Shown in pieces: positions 1 to 11,315 of a stretch of DNA of 64,000 nucleotides. Position 1 is the first letter of the stretch; every line of letters starts with the position of its first letter. A program made the translations under genes and the position numbers. The notes beneath the pieces are model-generated. The model was not told the origin of the DNA, searched no databases, and saw only the letters and a program-made list of their open reading frames with translations. Origin of the DNA: Bolinopsis microptera (taxonomy: Eukaryota; Ctenophora; Tentaculata; Lobata; Bolinopsidae); NCBI RefSeq assembly GCF_026151205.1, contig NC_087072.1, forward strand, positions 2,065,375-2,129,374, given 5' to 3'.

Positions 1-138
1 GTGTGTGGTGTAGATGGTCACATCGTGTTTCTTGTTGAGCAGAGCTAGAGCCATATCTATAACAAGCCGCTCAGCGCCTCCTATCCCCAGGTCGGGATGT
101 AGGAATACCACTTTCACTTTCTCTTTCACTTTCACCAT
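1..138 (-). CDS. ALG2: ALG2 alpha-1,3/1,6-mannosyltransferase, first coding exon (partial)
   Basis: ALG2 adds the second and third mannoses to the dolichol-linked oligosaccharide on the cytosolic face of the ER, an early step of N-glycosylation. The 46 codons read from the ATG at 138 to the window edge begin with a lysine/valine-rich stretch, then [17 protein letters not shown], the N-terminal glycine-rich motif of this GT4 glycosyltransferase (vertebrate ALG2 has VLFLHPDLGVGGAERLV). The frame is still open at position 1, so the gene continues to the left. The start is the only in-frame ATG and is preceded by AT-rich DNA. Identification rests on this one motif, which is highly specific; other GT4 enzymes share GGAER but not the HPDLG context. 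Confidence 0.85.
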   Translation of the reverse strand, partial: MVKVKEKVKVVFLHPDLGIGGAERLVIDMALALLNKKHDVTIYTTH

Positions 139-803
139 CCTAAAAGTGAAATATTTTATTGAGAATCATAAATCTTAAAATTTAAATGAGTTATTTGTGA
201 TGATTTCAGTTGATCAGCATTGATTAATTGGGGACTGGCCTGCGGCTTAATTGACTAGCCAAACTGAGATTCTCAGTTTGGCTATGTTTCTCAGTTTGGC
301 TTTTAAGAAATAAAAGTCGAAATATTAAGAATTTGCAACTTAGAAACATAACAAGAAACTTAACAAGAAAAATAAAAGATTAATAATTCAAATTTCGAAT
401 ATCTTTTTATAAATGAATAGTACAAATCATAATATGTTGAAACAATCGTATTTAAAATAATAGACTCCAAATACGATATTATAGAAATGAGGTATTAACA
501 AAATAAATACATATTGATTAATTGGGGACTGGCCTGTGGTGCCAGTGAATGTTTACTCAAAAATAAATAATTATATTTAATATGAAATCCCCACTACGCA
601 GGACACACAAATATGTAAACATCTATGATTGATATCATAATAACTCGAACGTCATTCTTTATTTTGTACGAATATACATATTTTAAAGTAACTCGATTTT
701 CACAGAATTTCGTTGAATAGTTACTGAAATACTGAGAGATTCTCTAGCCGGACCGAAAATTCAATTAATCAGTCTTTCATCTATTCTGTTTTTAAATCAT
801 ACT
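139..803. repeat. Orphan upstream flank of the Ig-receptor array, with a perfect hairpin
   Basis: There is no gene here. From about 322 to 800 the sequence is nearly identical to the region just upstream of Ig gene 1 (2222-2710) and Ig gene 2 (6820-7160). It is therefore the promoter-side flank of a third array unit whose gene is missing. At 257-283 lies an almost perfect palindrome with 13-base arms (AGCCAAACTGAGA and its complement around one base), close to the point where similarity to the array begins. A short copy of the flank motif GGGGACTGGCC also sits at about 226. This is probably the left recombination breakpoint of the array. Confidence 0.7.
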
Positions 804-1045
804 GGAAGACATAACCATCATATCATATATATATATAGATTATATTATAAGTTGAAGGAGTAAAGGAATGTAAATTTAAGACACTAAAAAAGCTAATCTC
901 CAAGTTTGTATTCTTAATTTTGATAATAGCACAAAAGGTCTAGTGCATTATATTAGTCCGGGAATATAATCATTTCTGCAGAAATGGACAGCAGAACAGT
1001 GAATACTGAGTAGATGATGGTACACAATACCAACTAAGTGCCAGC

Positions 1046-2176
1046 TTACCCTCCAGAGCAAATCTTTCTGCAGTCCAGTTTCCACTGCCTCCACTCATTT
1101 CCACCACAGGATATTCTAGTACATGCCAAAATAGAAAACGTTATCAGAAGAATCACCACAATTGAGACTACAACAACAGTAATCAAAGTCATCATCCAAT
1201 CTCTCTCCCATGACTGATAATTTGTTCCATATTTCATTTCTACCTCCACAAATTGCTTATAGTCAGCAAGCGTTCCATCAGATGAACCACAATACACTTT
1301 AGTCAAAATTTCAAATGTGTCAAAATTGCAAATGTGTTTGATCAGCAGGAACGACTCATAGGTATCACTGTCAGGCTGATGAGTCACTTCAGACACTTCA
1401 AAACACCGCCACATATCTTCTGACTGCAAATTAATTACCTTTTTACCGAACCTTTTGAACAGACACTTCGCTGATTCCTCCTTTGTAGCATGGCGTCCAG
1501 TATTATCATAATCACTAAAGCAATCACTAAAATCACTTTTTTCCTTGTTTTCGATAACGTAATACCAATCGAGAGGTTTTCCAAACGAAATACACTGAAG
1601 AAGACCTAAGTCTCCCTTCACAATTTCTACTTTTGGTTCTGCTGGTGTGTAATCTGTTACATTGATCAGAGTAACATTTGCAAGGTGTTGGAATTCATGA
1701 AATGGTTCTAGCTGGTGATCCGAGAAGTTGCACTGATACGTCCCTAAATCGGAGTTTTCAGTATTCTTGATAGTTAAGGTAGACACATAACATTCAAATT
1801 GGTCTGAGTCATCTTTGTAATCACTCTTATCCTCAAACACTGTTACTGGAAGACCCAGGTCACTTACCATGACATCTGTTTCCGAAAATGTGTCACAGAA
1901 GTTGTAAGAAATCTTAGAACTAACATCAAACTTATCACCAGATTGAAGAACATTCCCATCTTTCATCCAAACAGTTTTACAATCTTTATAACCTCGGTTA
2001 TAGTCCGTAGGAAAACATGACGGCCAGCCCATTCCATGAGTGTAGCATTTAAGCAATGCGGTGGAATTGAAAGAAACTGGCACGATATCCTCAAGGGCTT
2101 TGTGTGTGCCTTCCCCTTCAACATCAGGTATGAACAAAAGGAAGAAAAAGGCAGTCCAAAGTACATTTTTAGTCAT
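1046..2176 (-). CDS. Ig-like type I membrane receptor, array copy 1 (intact, 376 aa)
   Basis: This is a single-exon protein. I take MTKNVLW at 2176 as the start because the second copy starts there; an ATG six codons upstream is also possible. A signal peptide covers residues 1-22. The ectodomain of about 300 residues is cysteine-rich and has two Ig-like stretches: one ends in the canonical DLGTYQC of strand F, and a second begins near VKGDLGLLQC and continues to WYYVIE. NxS/T sites include NST, NFS and two NVT. One transmembrane helix (TLITVVVVSIVVILLITFSI) lies about 40 residues from the end, followed by a short basic cysteine-containing tail. Being an Ig-superfamily cell-surface protein in a tandem array suggests recognition or immunity, by inference only. 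I do not recognise an ortholog. Confidence 0.75.
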   Translation of the reverse strand: MTKNVLWTAFFFLLFIPDVEGEGTHKALEDIVPVSFNSTALLKCYTHGMGWPSCFPTDYNRGYKDCKTVWMKDGNVLQSGDKFDVSSKISYNFCDTFSETDVMVSDLGLPVTVFEDKSDYKDDSDQFECYVSTLTIKNTENSDLGTYQCNFSDHQLEPFHEFQHLANVTLINVTDYTPAEPKVEIVKGDLGLLQCISFGKPLDWYYVIENKEKSDFSDCFSDYDNTGRHATKEESAKCLFKRFGKKVINLQSEDMWRCFEVSEVTHQPDSDTYESFLLIKHICNFDTFEILTKVYCGSSDGTLADYKQFVEVEMKYGTNYQSWERDWMMTLITVVVVSIVVILLITFSILACTRISCGGNEWRQWKLDCRKICSGG

Positions 2177-2194
2177 TTCATGTTGACAATGCAA

Positions 2195-2922
2195 TGCAGT
2201 CCTGCAGTAAATTTATTAAATTCTAAATATTAAGAATTTGCAACTTAGAAACATAACAAGAAACATAACAAGAAAAATAAAAGATTAAGGTTGTAAACAG
2301 TTCAAATTTCGAATATCTTACGATATTTTATAAATGAATAGTGCAAATCATAATATGTTGAAACAATCGTATTGAAGAAAAAGACTCCAGAAATGAGGTA
2401 TTTACAAAATAAATACAAATATTGAATAATTGGGGACTGGCCTGTGGTGCCAGTCAATGTTGACTCAAAAATAAATAATCATATTTAATATAAAATCCCC
2501 ACTGCACAGGGCTCACAAATATGTAAATATCTATGATTGACACCATAATAACTCGAACATCATTCTTTATTTTGTACGAATATACATATTTTAAAGTAAC
2601 TCGATTTTCACAGAATTTCGTTGAATAGCTACTGAAATACTGAGAGATTCTCTAGCCTGACCGAAAATTCAATTAATCAGTCTTTCATCTATTCTGTCTT
2701 TAAATCAACTCGGTATTTTAAGTTCTTTTTTTCTCTACTTGTTCGTCTCCAGCAGCTCTGTCGCATATTATGTGAAAACTGAGCGATATGATTTACCCCT
2801 TTAGCCGTAACCTCGATATCAAACCTGACACCATTATCCGTTTAAATATCTATCTATGATATTGATAAGATAACTAAACATTCAGTTAGTACATACTGCA
2901 CTGGAAGACATAACCATCATAT
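2195..2922. repeat. Upstream flank of Ig gene 1 (array repeat)
   Basis: About 500 bp directly upstream of the gene, repeated at 322-800 and 6780-7200 with small differences. Because it is conserved in all three units it is the likely promoter region, but it is AT-rich and I cannot point to a TATA box with confidence. From 2710 to 2900 it continues into sequence shared in part with 7135-7200 and ends at the 3' flank of the next unit, which is split by the LINE. Confidence 0.65.
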
Positions 2923-4491
2923 ATCTCTTGCTAGCTATCTAACAAACCGTAGCCAAGTAACTTCTTTTCAAACTGAAAAGTCGGACAAGTGTTCAGTTGA
3001 GTATGGTGTACCCCAGGGGTCAGTGTTAGGACCTCTACTATTTCTGATTTATATAAATGATATTGTGAGCTCCTCAAGCTTGGCTGAATTCGTCCTGTTT
3101 GCTGATGATACAAATATTTTTGTGATAGGTAGTTCAGCACAGGAAGCTTTTGAAAAAGCTAATCATGTAATGAAACAAGTCAGTAACTATATGGAGTCTA
3201 ACAAGTTACATATAAATGCAGGGAAAAGTTGTTATATGCATTTTCAGCCAGGTTTGTCAAGAGCAACACAGACCTGTGCCAGAACACGGCCCTTTAACAG
3301 GAATCTAACGATTTTAATAGATGGCAAAAAGCTAGAAAAAGTTCAATGTACAAAGTTTCTTGGGGTGATAATAGACGAACAGCTAAGCTGGGAACCACAT
3401 CTTAATCATTTATCTTTAAAGCTGAACTCCAGTATTGTATCGATTAAGAGAATTTGCAAATTCATTCCCAAATCTGAATATTTGAAACTATACAATGCTC
3501 TTTTTATGTCACATCTTAGCTATTGTATAAGTTGCTGGGGTGGGATCCCTAAACATAAGCTGAATAAAATCTTTGCAATTCAAAAACGATGTATAAGACT
3601 GCTATTTGGCAACATTCCCAATTTTGATCATAAAGAATACTATTTAACCTGTGCACGTTCAAGAACTTATAACGAACATATGGCTAGCAAGAACTACTGT
3701 CTTGAACACACTAAACCGCTATTCACCGAGCAGAAAATTATGAACCTGGAGAATCTGCACATGTACCATACATTTATGGAATTATTCAAAATTCTTAAAT
3801 TTGATGTCCCCCAGTCGATTAAAGATCTTTTCAAGATCTGTCCTAGAAATGAAAAACTTCGTCTGATTGTCCCATTACTGAGGTTAGATATCTCCCAACA
3901 GAACTTTTTGTACACCTCTACGAAAATTTGGAATGACCTCAGCCCCTATGTATTCGAAATATGTGATGCTAATGTAGATGGGTTGATAATCCCGGGTTCT
4001 TCCAAGAATTCAGACTTATCAGCTTCGTCAGGTGTTATTAAATCTAACCTTAAAAAGCACTTGCTATCCCTCCAAAATCGAGATGACCCTAATACATGGT
4101 AACTAATCTATATTATATCTCAAACTCTACATCCGGTACGGCTATGCACACATGATATCTCTCTCTGCCATGAAACATGGCTAACCTTTTAAACTTTGAT
4201 TCAAAACCTAAAGCTAAACTAAAACTCAACTGGGCTCTCCTTTGTCACCAAACTAAACCAATAAGTAATTTAAGATTATTATATTTTTCTATATTTGTAT
4301 ACTGTAATTAGTATATTGACGTAGTGGATGGTTGAGGGGGTTTCAAGCACAGGTCACTCTCAAATCCTAAAGATAAGCAGTGGCCTTCGGCACTTGAAAC
4401 CTCTTCAAACCTCCCCTGATTTATTTATTATTGATATTGTTTGATTGTGCCGTAAAAATAAATATTTGTTTTATTAAATATTTGTTTTATT
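2923..4491 (+). mobile_element. 5'-truncated CR1/Jockey-group LINE with RT C-terminal half
   Basis: An open frame runs from about 2924 to 4102. It reads SYLTNRSQV, then YGVPQGSVLGPLLF and FADD, which are the palm motifs of a non-LTR reverse transcriptase (FADD replaces YADD), and continues through the thumb and C-terminal region to a stop at 4102. About 390 bp of 3' UTR end in a 16-bp motif (AAATATTTGTTTTATT) repeated about twice. ATCATAT occurs at both ends (2916-2922 and 4492-4498) and looks like the target-site duplication. The element lies inside the 3' flank of the Ig array unit, as comparison with the uninterrupted copy at 804-840 shows. The 5' half (endonuclease and RT fingers) is missing. 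The frame is intact where present, so the insertion is fairly young. Confidence 0.85.
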
Positions 4492-4559
4492 ATCATATAT
4501 ATATACATTATATAATAAGTTGAAGGAGTAAGAAGTGTAAATTTAAGATACTAAAAAAT

Positions 4560-5479
4560 CAAGGGTCGACCGAGTCCTCGGCCTCGGCCTGGCGATTTTT
4601 CCTCGGCCTCGGCCTCGGCTTCGGTCAGGAGGACGATTCCTCGGTTCGCCTCGGCCTCGGTCAAAAATAGATTCGAAATTCCTCGGCCTCGGCGAAATTT
4701 GACGATTTTACCGAGGATTTGACCGAGGATTTTTGTTGAAATTTTGGGAATTTTTCTACAGACTTACAGAGGTTAATGTAAACGAATTTGTAAAATTGAA
4801 AATAAAACGACCAATTGACCAGGACACAAAACTAAAAATATCATAGTCTAAGATTCATCGTCTGATGAAATGACAATATCTGAGCACTCTGAATCAGAAT
4901 AATCTTCTGTGCACAGCGCAGAAGGGGGACAGTCCTCTTTATTTGGGGCTTCAAATTCATTTGGACAGGGGCCGAAGTCGTCCCCAAGTGTTCCGATGTT
5001 CTTTTTGAGAAACAAGCACCCCTCAAAGTTTGTTGGCTTAAGGCTGAGGCGATTTAACTTCAGGATGTGCCCTGCTAGAGTTTTTGGTTGTACCTGATGC
5101 ACCGACACCATCCATCTCACCACGCTTCTGATAGAATATTTCAAATTTCACTGTCAATTACTCAGATCCTGCCTGGGCATGCCCACTCCTGACTCTTGGC
5201 GAACTTGCCCCTTCATAATGATTGTAACGTGTGTACACAGTATAGTACACAGTACAATCTGATTAGGTACAGTGCGCTTTTCCTAATAAACAATGCCCTT
5301 TTTTCCAACAATTTTTCTGCCAAAATTCCTCGGCCTCGGCCTCGGCCTCGGTCAAAATTTGCACTCCTCGGCCTCGGTCAAAAAAAAGAAACCTCGGTTG
5401 TCCTCGGCCTCGGTCTTAACTAACTGTATTTTCCTCGGCCTCGGCCTCGGTCGAAAATCCTGCCCTCGGTCGACCCCTG
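4560..5479 (-). mobile_element. Non-autonomous hAT transposon, 920 bp, with transposase C-terminal remnant
   Basis: Terminal inverted repeats CAAGGGTCGACCGAG (left) and its near-complement CTCGGTCGACCCCTG (right) are flanked by a perfect 8-bp target duplication TAAAAAAT (4552-4559 and 5480-5487), the hAT signature. Just inside both ends are runs of the hexamer CCTCGG, reaching several copies in a row. On the minus strand 5144-4848 encodes a segment with NRLSLKPTNFEGCLFLKKN followed by an acidic serine-rich tail. This matches the C-terminal dimerisation region of hAT transposases (RxxL.P.....LFLKKN). The N-terminal part of the transposase is absent, so the copy cannot move by itself. It interrupts the 3' flank of Ig gene 2. 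Confidence 0.9.
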
Positions 5480-5648
5480 TAAAAAATACTAAAAGTTCAT
5501 CTCCAAGTTTGTATTCTTAATTTTCACAATAGCACAAAAGGTCTAGTGCATTATATTAGTCCAGAAATATAACTATTTCTGCAGAAATGGACAGCAGAAC
5601 AGTGAACACTGAGTAGATGATGGTACACAATACCAACTAAGCGCCAGC

Positions 5649-6767
5649 TTACTCTCCAGAGCAAATCTTTCTGCAGTCCAGTTTCCACTGCCTCCACTCA
5701 TTTCCACCACAGGATATTCTAGTACATGCCAAAATAGAAAACGTTATCAGAAGAATCACCACAATTGAGACTACAAAACCAGCAATGACAGTCATCGTGG
5801 AATTTCTGTCCCATGACCGATTTATTACATATTTCTTTTCTACCTGTACCTCCACAAATTGCTTATAGTCAACAAGAGTTCCATCAGCTGAACCACAATA
5901 CACTCTAATGTAGTCAAATTTGCAAATGTGTTTTATCAGCAGGAAGGACTCAAAGGTATCACTGTCAGGCTGATGAGTCACTTCAGACACTTCAAAACAC
6001 CGCCACATATCTTCTGACTGCAAATTAATTACCTTTTTACCGAACCTTTTCTACAGACACTTCGCTGATTCCTCTTTAGTAGCATGGCGTCCAGTATTAT
6101 CATAATCACTAGAGCAACTGTTTTCCCTTTTTTCCTTGTTTTCGATAACGTAATACCAATCGAGAGGTTTTCCAAACGAAATACACTGAACAAGACCTGA
6201 GTCTCCCTTCACAATTTCTACTTTTGGTTCTGCTGGTGTGTAATCTGCTACATTGATCAGAGTAACATTTGCAAGGTGTTGGAATTCACGAAATGGTTCT
6301 AGCTGGTGATCCGAGAAGTTGCACTGATACATCCCTAAATCGGAGTTTTCAGTATTCTTGATAGTTAAGGTAGACACATAACATTCAAATTGGTCTGAGT
6401 CATCTTTGTAATCACCCTTATCCTCAAACACTGTTACTGGAAGACCCAGCTCACTAACCATGACATCTGTTTCCGAAAATGTGTCACAGAAGTTGTAAGA
6501 AATCTTAGAACTAACATCAAACTTATCGCCAGATTGAAGAACATTCCCATCTTTCATCCAAACAGTTTTACAATCTTTATAATCTCGATTATAGTCAGTA
6601 GGAAAACATGACGGCCAGCTCATTCCATGAGTGTAGCATTTAAGCACTGTGATGGAATTGAAAGAAACTGGCACAATATCCTCAAGAGCTTTGTGTGTAC
6701 CTTCCCCTTCAACATCAGGTATGAACAAAAGGAAGAAAAAGGCAGTCCAAAGTACATGCTTAGTCAT
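5649..6767 (-). pseudogene. Ig-like receptor, array copy 2, interrupted by one nonsense codon
   Basis: This is a close paralog of the gene at 1046-2176, also intronless, starting MTKHVLW at 6767. The frame is open over its whole 373 codons except for one TAG at 6053-6051 (codon 239), where copy 1 has TTC in the context AKCLFKRFGKK. Beyond the stop the same frame continues through the transmembrane helix to the same C-terminal tail, ending SGE in place of SGG. Upstream of the stop the ectodomain is complete, so a truncated secreted product of 238 residues is possible. Local differences include a shortened acidic loop and a changed juxtamembrane stretch. It may be a pseudogene, a segregating null allele, or a soluble form; the sequence alone cannot decide. 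Confidence 0.75.
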
Positions 6768-6779
6768 TTCATGTAGACA

Positions 6780-7200
6780 ATGCCATGCAGTCCTGCAGTA
6801 AATTTATTAAATTCTAAATATTAAGAATTTGCAACTTAGAAACATAACAAGAAAAATAAAAGATTAACGTTGTAAACAGTTCAAATTTCGAATATCTTAC
6901 GATATTTTATAAATGAATAGTGCAAATCATAATATTGTTTACTCATAAATAAATAATCGTATTTGATATGAAATCACCACTGCACAAGACACGCAAATAT
7001 GTAAATATCTATGATTGATATAATAATAACTCGAACTTCATTCTTCATTTGTACAAATATACATATTTTAAAGTAACTCTAGCCTGACCGAAAATTCAAT
7101 TAATCAGTCTTTCATCTATTCTTTCTTTTTAAAATCATCTCGGTATTTTAAGTTCTTGATACAGTTTCTTTTTCTCTACTTGTTCGTCTCCATTTAAGGG
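6780..7200. repeat. Upstream flank of Ig copy 2 (array repeat)
   Basis: Third copy of the promoter-side flank seen at 322-800 and 2222-2710, with an internal deletion of about 130 bp relative to them. Similarity ends near 7200, which marks the right edge of the array. The following stretch to 7426 holds nothing I can identify. Confidence 0.65.
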
Positions 7201-7426
7201 TTCTAAGATTATTTGTATCTGTATTTCAAAGTTAAATTTGTCATAACAAGAATGAAAGTCTTTTTCGCATTAATTTTTAAAACTTTCTAGATGCACAGAG
7301 CTGGTTCCAAAAAGGGGGGATACCTCATGCACAGGTGTGATCTTGCAACCAGCAACCTTAGACCAAAAAGTTCACATTAAATAAACTAAGCTATGTTTCA
7401 AGAATACCAAAAATACATAAATGTAA

Positions 7427-7991
7427 CTAGATCTTGTCTCTTAAGTAAGATGCAGCAATGATAGTTGATAAAATTGATATTATGATCATGCAAATGTATT
7501 CTGGAGGCCTAGTAAACTCCCAAGTATCTTTCAGGGCAATTTTGTCAAACATCCTTTTTGATAAGTGATGGCAACTGTTGTAGGTTGCATGGTAATTGTT
7601 TTCCTCTTCTCCAAGAATAGCAATTAATTGATCCATACTACATCTTGTCTCTGAAGTCTCCTTTTCACATAGGATAGGTGGCTTTAATTTCGGTTAGATA
7701 ACCCCAATTTGTCCCTAACCTCACCAAGATTTTCCTTCGTATTTATGTTTATACCATTTTGTTGTTTTTCAATGGTCCAGAAGAATCTATCACTTGTTTT
7801 CAGAGCTACAAATGCATGATAATCTACCTTAGTCCAACGTCTCCCAAGGGCATCTCTCATCTTTTTAGGAGATCTGCTGTATATGCCCTCCAACGGTGTT
7901 GTGTAAACTGCTACCCATGTTGTTGTTACTTGTTCATCAAACTCACCATCACAATCCTGATAAAGTTTGCGAAACTCGCCCTCTATACCAT
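7427..7991 (-). CDS. Unrecognised gene, two 3' exons; C-terminal membrane anchor
   Basis: Two exons join in phase: 7991-7725 (acceptor TTTAG, donor GTGAGG) and 7650-7427 (acceptor CTTCAG). The joined product of about 162 residues reads TTTWVAVYTTPLEGIY, then VDYHAFVALKTSDRFFWTIEK, then NSCHHLSKRMFDK, and ends with a helix CMIIISILSTIIAASYL and LRDKI. A conserved-looking His followed much later by an N-x-C-H-H motif, with Trp near the His, recalls the permuted papain-like NlpC/P60-LRAT fold (HxxxW ... NCEHF), but this is only a resemblance. A C-terminal helix four residues from the end suggests a tail-anchored or single-pass protein. The 5' exons were not found; a minus-strand stretch at about 8280-8145 is open but not clearly connected. 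Confidence 0.5.
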
Positions 7992-8273
7992 CTAAATTTT
8001 TTTTATAAAATTATACAAACAATATACACATAATATATCAATGACCCTATATAAAATGAACCCTTTAAGAATTCAAAAAATTCCCTAAACACTCAAAAAT
8101 TACCCTTGGCCTTGTGGCTCCAAGTTAAGATCTAGACTGTTTATATTAACAATGTTCTTTTCTCGCACCTCTGTCTCCACGGAGAGAAATCACTGTTGTT
8201 CTTCGGATTTCAAAGCGAAGGCGCTTTCTGATGTATCCTACAGCATCCGAGTACCTCTGGCCAGTGTGGTACT

Positions 8274-8647
8274 TTAACGGGTGATACTCGTAAAATATCT
8301 GTTCCATATATTGGAACCGTATATTGGACCGTCGACGAGTCCAACTCGGCGCGCGTCCTGGTAGGTTGTAAACCTACAAAATATAAGCTCTCCTATTGGC
8401 GCAAACGTCTCAGCCAATCAGCATCTACGGCACTTTTTTGCCGTAATTGAGTCGTATTTCTACCTACCAGGACCGTCGACGAGTCCAACTCGGCGCGCAT
8501 CCTAGTAGGTTGTAAACCTACAATGTGGTACTCTATCTCAAATATATACCATCTAAATTGCCTCTCGCGCCGAGTTGGACTCGTCGACGGTCCTGTATAC
8601 ATATTATACATAAATGGAACAGCTATTTTACGAGTATCACCCGTTAA
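8274..8647. mobile_element. Foldback (TIR) element flanked by TTAA
   Basis: Left arm 8274-8375 and right arm 8563-8647 are inverted copies. From the outside inward they run TTAACGGGTGATACTCG, then a variable stretch, then GTCGACGAGTCCAACTCGG. A further direct copy of the inner motif lies at 8470-8510. TTAA at both outer edges would fit a piggyBac-type target site, but no transposase is present. Another partial copy lies at 9967-10062. Minus-strand 8280-8145 next to it contains a short open stretch with RLRFEIRRTTVISLRG, which I could not place. Confidence 0.6.
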
Positions 8648-9966
8648 GACCCCCACTGTCGCTTCACTTTTTTTATCAATAAACTTTCAAATTGTTACAC
8701 AAATACATCATTTTATTTCAAAGAAAATATCGCCGAATGACCTTACATGCCTTGACAAGTGACCGCGTGTAAACAAAATAAGGGACACCGAAACACTAGT
8801 TGCTGTAAGACTTAGATATGCCTGAACATCTGGTCTGGCTTGAGAAAAGACAATTTTTTTTGAGAAAAGACAATTTTATTATTTATCACCAATTCAATAC
8901 ATAATCAATAAATATATATCCGAATAAATTTGATTTAAAATTAAATGAAACAAGTATGCTAGCAGCTAGCGCGCTTGTATTTAATAAATATTCACGCTGT
9001 TAAAAATGGGTCTTACCACACCGCCACTCACATTAGCACAGTTGGTAAACGGACCCAGGCGCTGTTAAGCTTTTATGAGCCCTGGTTGACTGCTGAGAGT
9101 GGCGACGGGTCTGACATTAATTTTATTTTAGTTTTCCCTATATTCCAATAAAATTTTAGTTTTGAGTTAAATGATTTTTATGCGATATTTAAGTTGAAGC
9201 TGCTTGCAATACATTATTGCTTGAAAATTGTTTAAATATGCTCGCTATACGCTTAATTTTTAGATACCGTATGTTATGTATATGTACACATCAGCTCATA
9301 ATACTAAATAACAATAATAAATAAATTAAAAGCATGAAGAGGTCCAAAACCAGTTCAAGCATGCGACACCAGGTAAGGATGAATACATTGACATCGGAAG
9401 CTGCAAGCTTATTAACGTTTGATTCCACGTTGATCCGTTATTATGCAGTCACCTTCAGACGGTGTCGACGGATCATGCAAAAAGGGTTTTTGACAGGCTG
9501 TGCCCTTACCATAATTAAACTGAACCATTGCCTGGTACGATGTAAGGTTTTGTGGAACTTGAGGAGAAATGTCACTAATCATACTGAGATCGTCTAGATG
9601 TGATCGCCTTAACCTACTTCCCATGAAACGTCGTAAGTAAGGTGGAAATGTCACAACTGACATGTCATAAAAAATATTATGAAAATATAATATATCCTTG
9701 TAATCAAACCTTACCGAGAGTGGAAGGATATTAAGTTCCTTACACTATAGTACCGCTTCACTATAATAGTACCCCTGTAGAGTTTCAACGATACAGGGGA
9801 GCCGCGCACTCGTGCGCGGCGGGTCATACAACGTATGACAAGGGCCACATGCACAGATCAGAACGTGCAAAAGTAATATAAGTCACGTGTAATTAAGTCA
9901 AAAGTGATTAATCATCATCCTATAGAGAAACTTTGAAAAATGCACCCCCACTACCAGTAATAGTAT
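8648..9966. other. Intergenic DNA with a tRNA-like fragment and an unplaced reading frame
   Basis: No gene is supported. At about 9026-9107 the sequence starts GCCACTC and ends GAGTGGC (a 7-bp stem). It has an A-box-like TTAGCACAGTTGG, and GGTTGACTGC at the place of a B box; the T stem does not pair. It looks like a decayed tRNA or tRNA-derived SINE head. Minus strand 9663-9412 is open for 83 codons with ordinary composition, but I recognise nothing in it. At 9803-9822 lies a hairpin with arms GCCGCGCAC / GTGCGCGGC. Confidence 0.4.
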
Positions 9967-10062
9967 TGTAGGTTTACAACCTACCAGGACGCGCGCCGAG
10001 TTGGACTCGTCGACGGTCCAATATATGGAACAGATATTTTACGAGTATCACCTGTTAAGGCC
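9967..10062. repeat. Partial copy of the 8.3 kb foldback family
   Basis: This stretch carries the same GGTTTACAACCTACCAGGA, GAGTTGGACTCGTCGAC and ACGAGTATCACC segments as the right arm of the element at 8274-8647, ending with a GTTAA edge. Only one arm is seen here. Confidence 0.6.
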
Positions 10063-10251
10063 CGGCGCGCGCTACTTCGAAGAAATTTAGACGAGTAACA
10101 TCCGTCAACCTTTCCGGCTTTTATAATTACTAATTCGCTCGCACAAAAATTATGATGTGTTTTGGGTTTTGCACTTTTGCAGCCGGACAAAACAGTTTTA
10201 CATAAACCCTAACCATAACCCCGAAGCTATTCGTAACTTTAACCACAAACC

Positions 10252-11315
10252 CTTACCTGGGGACCCCAGGCTGTTATGTTCATAAACATATAGAATAGAG
10301 ATTCGGCGGAATGACAGGCTGAGCCCCGCCCAGTAACCCAACCCAAACCCAAGCCAAGCCCTAAACAATTGAATTTGTGTTTTAATACGTATACTACTAC
10401 TATATATGCTGTAGTCTTTTCAAAAATTTGGGCGATCGGATTATTGGATGCAAACCTTTGCTTGTTCCTGAACCGATGCATGTCTCAGTTTTGAAGAAAT
10501 TCCTGTCGTCCATGGTCAATGACTTATTATTCATTCTTACCATTTCACAATTACCATTATTACTTGCTGCACTTCACCTTGTAGCGCGATGCACTACTGG
10601 ACGTAGCGTCGCGCATAGTTGACATAGTGAATCAACACTTCACTTATATCACGCGGTGACCCCAACTGCCGCTTCACTATAGTGGGTGTCATCCGAATTG
10701 CGAGATTCGCGAGAAATCTCAGGTGCAAACTGCAACTGTAGGAGAAGAACTCGCGTGCGCGAGATGATAGATTCAATACTTAATTGTTACCGCGTGTACG
10801 GTAGAGTCACATTTAGAAGGTTCTAGACTATTTGACGTTGTATGTTGACTTCTTCGATGTCGAAAACTGTAGAGTTTTCGACGATACAGGCGGGTCATAC
10901 AACGTATGACAACACTTCACCTGGCCATCAGTCTACGCGTACTGCGTCGCGCGCTACTGCAGGCGAGAGGGCTCTGGTTAGAGCAACTGCAGACTCAAAA
11001 CTGCTGCACCATTCTCTCGATCCTGTACCACTATGCACTATCAAAACCATACTCCTTCTATTTCTCAATATTCAATAATTCATTCGCATATACACGAGAG
11101 AAGTGAGCCATAGACCAGCAAGCTGATTAGTCCATTACTGTTTGCTCTAACCAGAGCCCTCTCGCTTGCAGTAGCGTAGACACCTGGCTATGTGAACATT
11201 ACTGGGCCGCGCTCAGTGCAGCCTGTCATTTCGCCTAATCTCTATATTCGGCGGAACAACATGTTTATGAACATGTTTATGAACATGATAGCCTGAGGTC
11301 CCCAGGCCAGGTAAA
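10252..11315. mobile_element. Foldback element of about 1.06 kb with ~70-bp inverted ends
   Basis: The left end at 10252-10325 and the right end at about 11215-11315 are inverted copies. They share CCTGGGGACC, the GTTCATAAACAT segment, TTCGGCGGAA and CAGGCTG. Inside is a second, smaller inverted pair (10950-10990 against 11140-11185, with GAGAGGGCTCTGGTTAGAG). No transposase frame is visible. Outside it the GC content and CpG content fall back to the local level. Confidence 0.55.

Noticed and set aside
9026-9107. Functional tRNA gene
   Set aside because: The acceptor stem and A box are present, but the T arm does not pair, the B box is imperfect and no anticodon arm can be folded. Kept only as a tRNA-like fragment.
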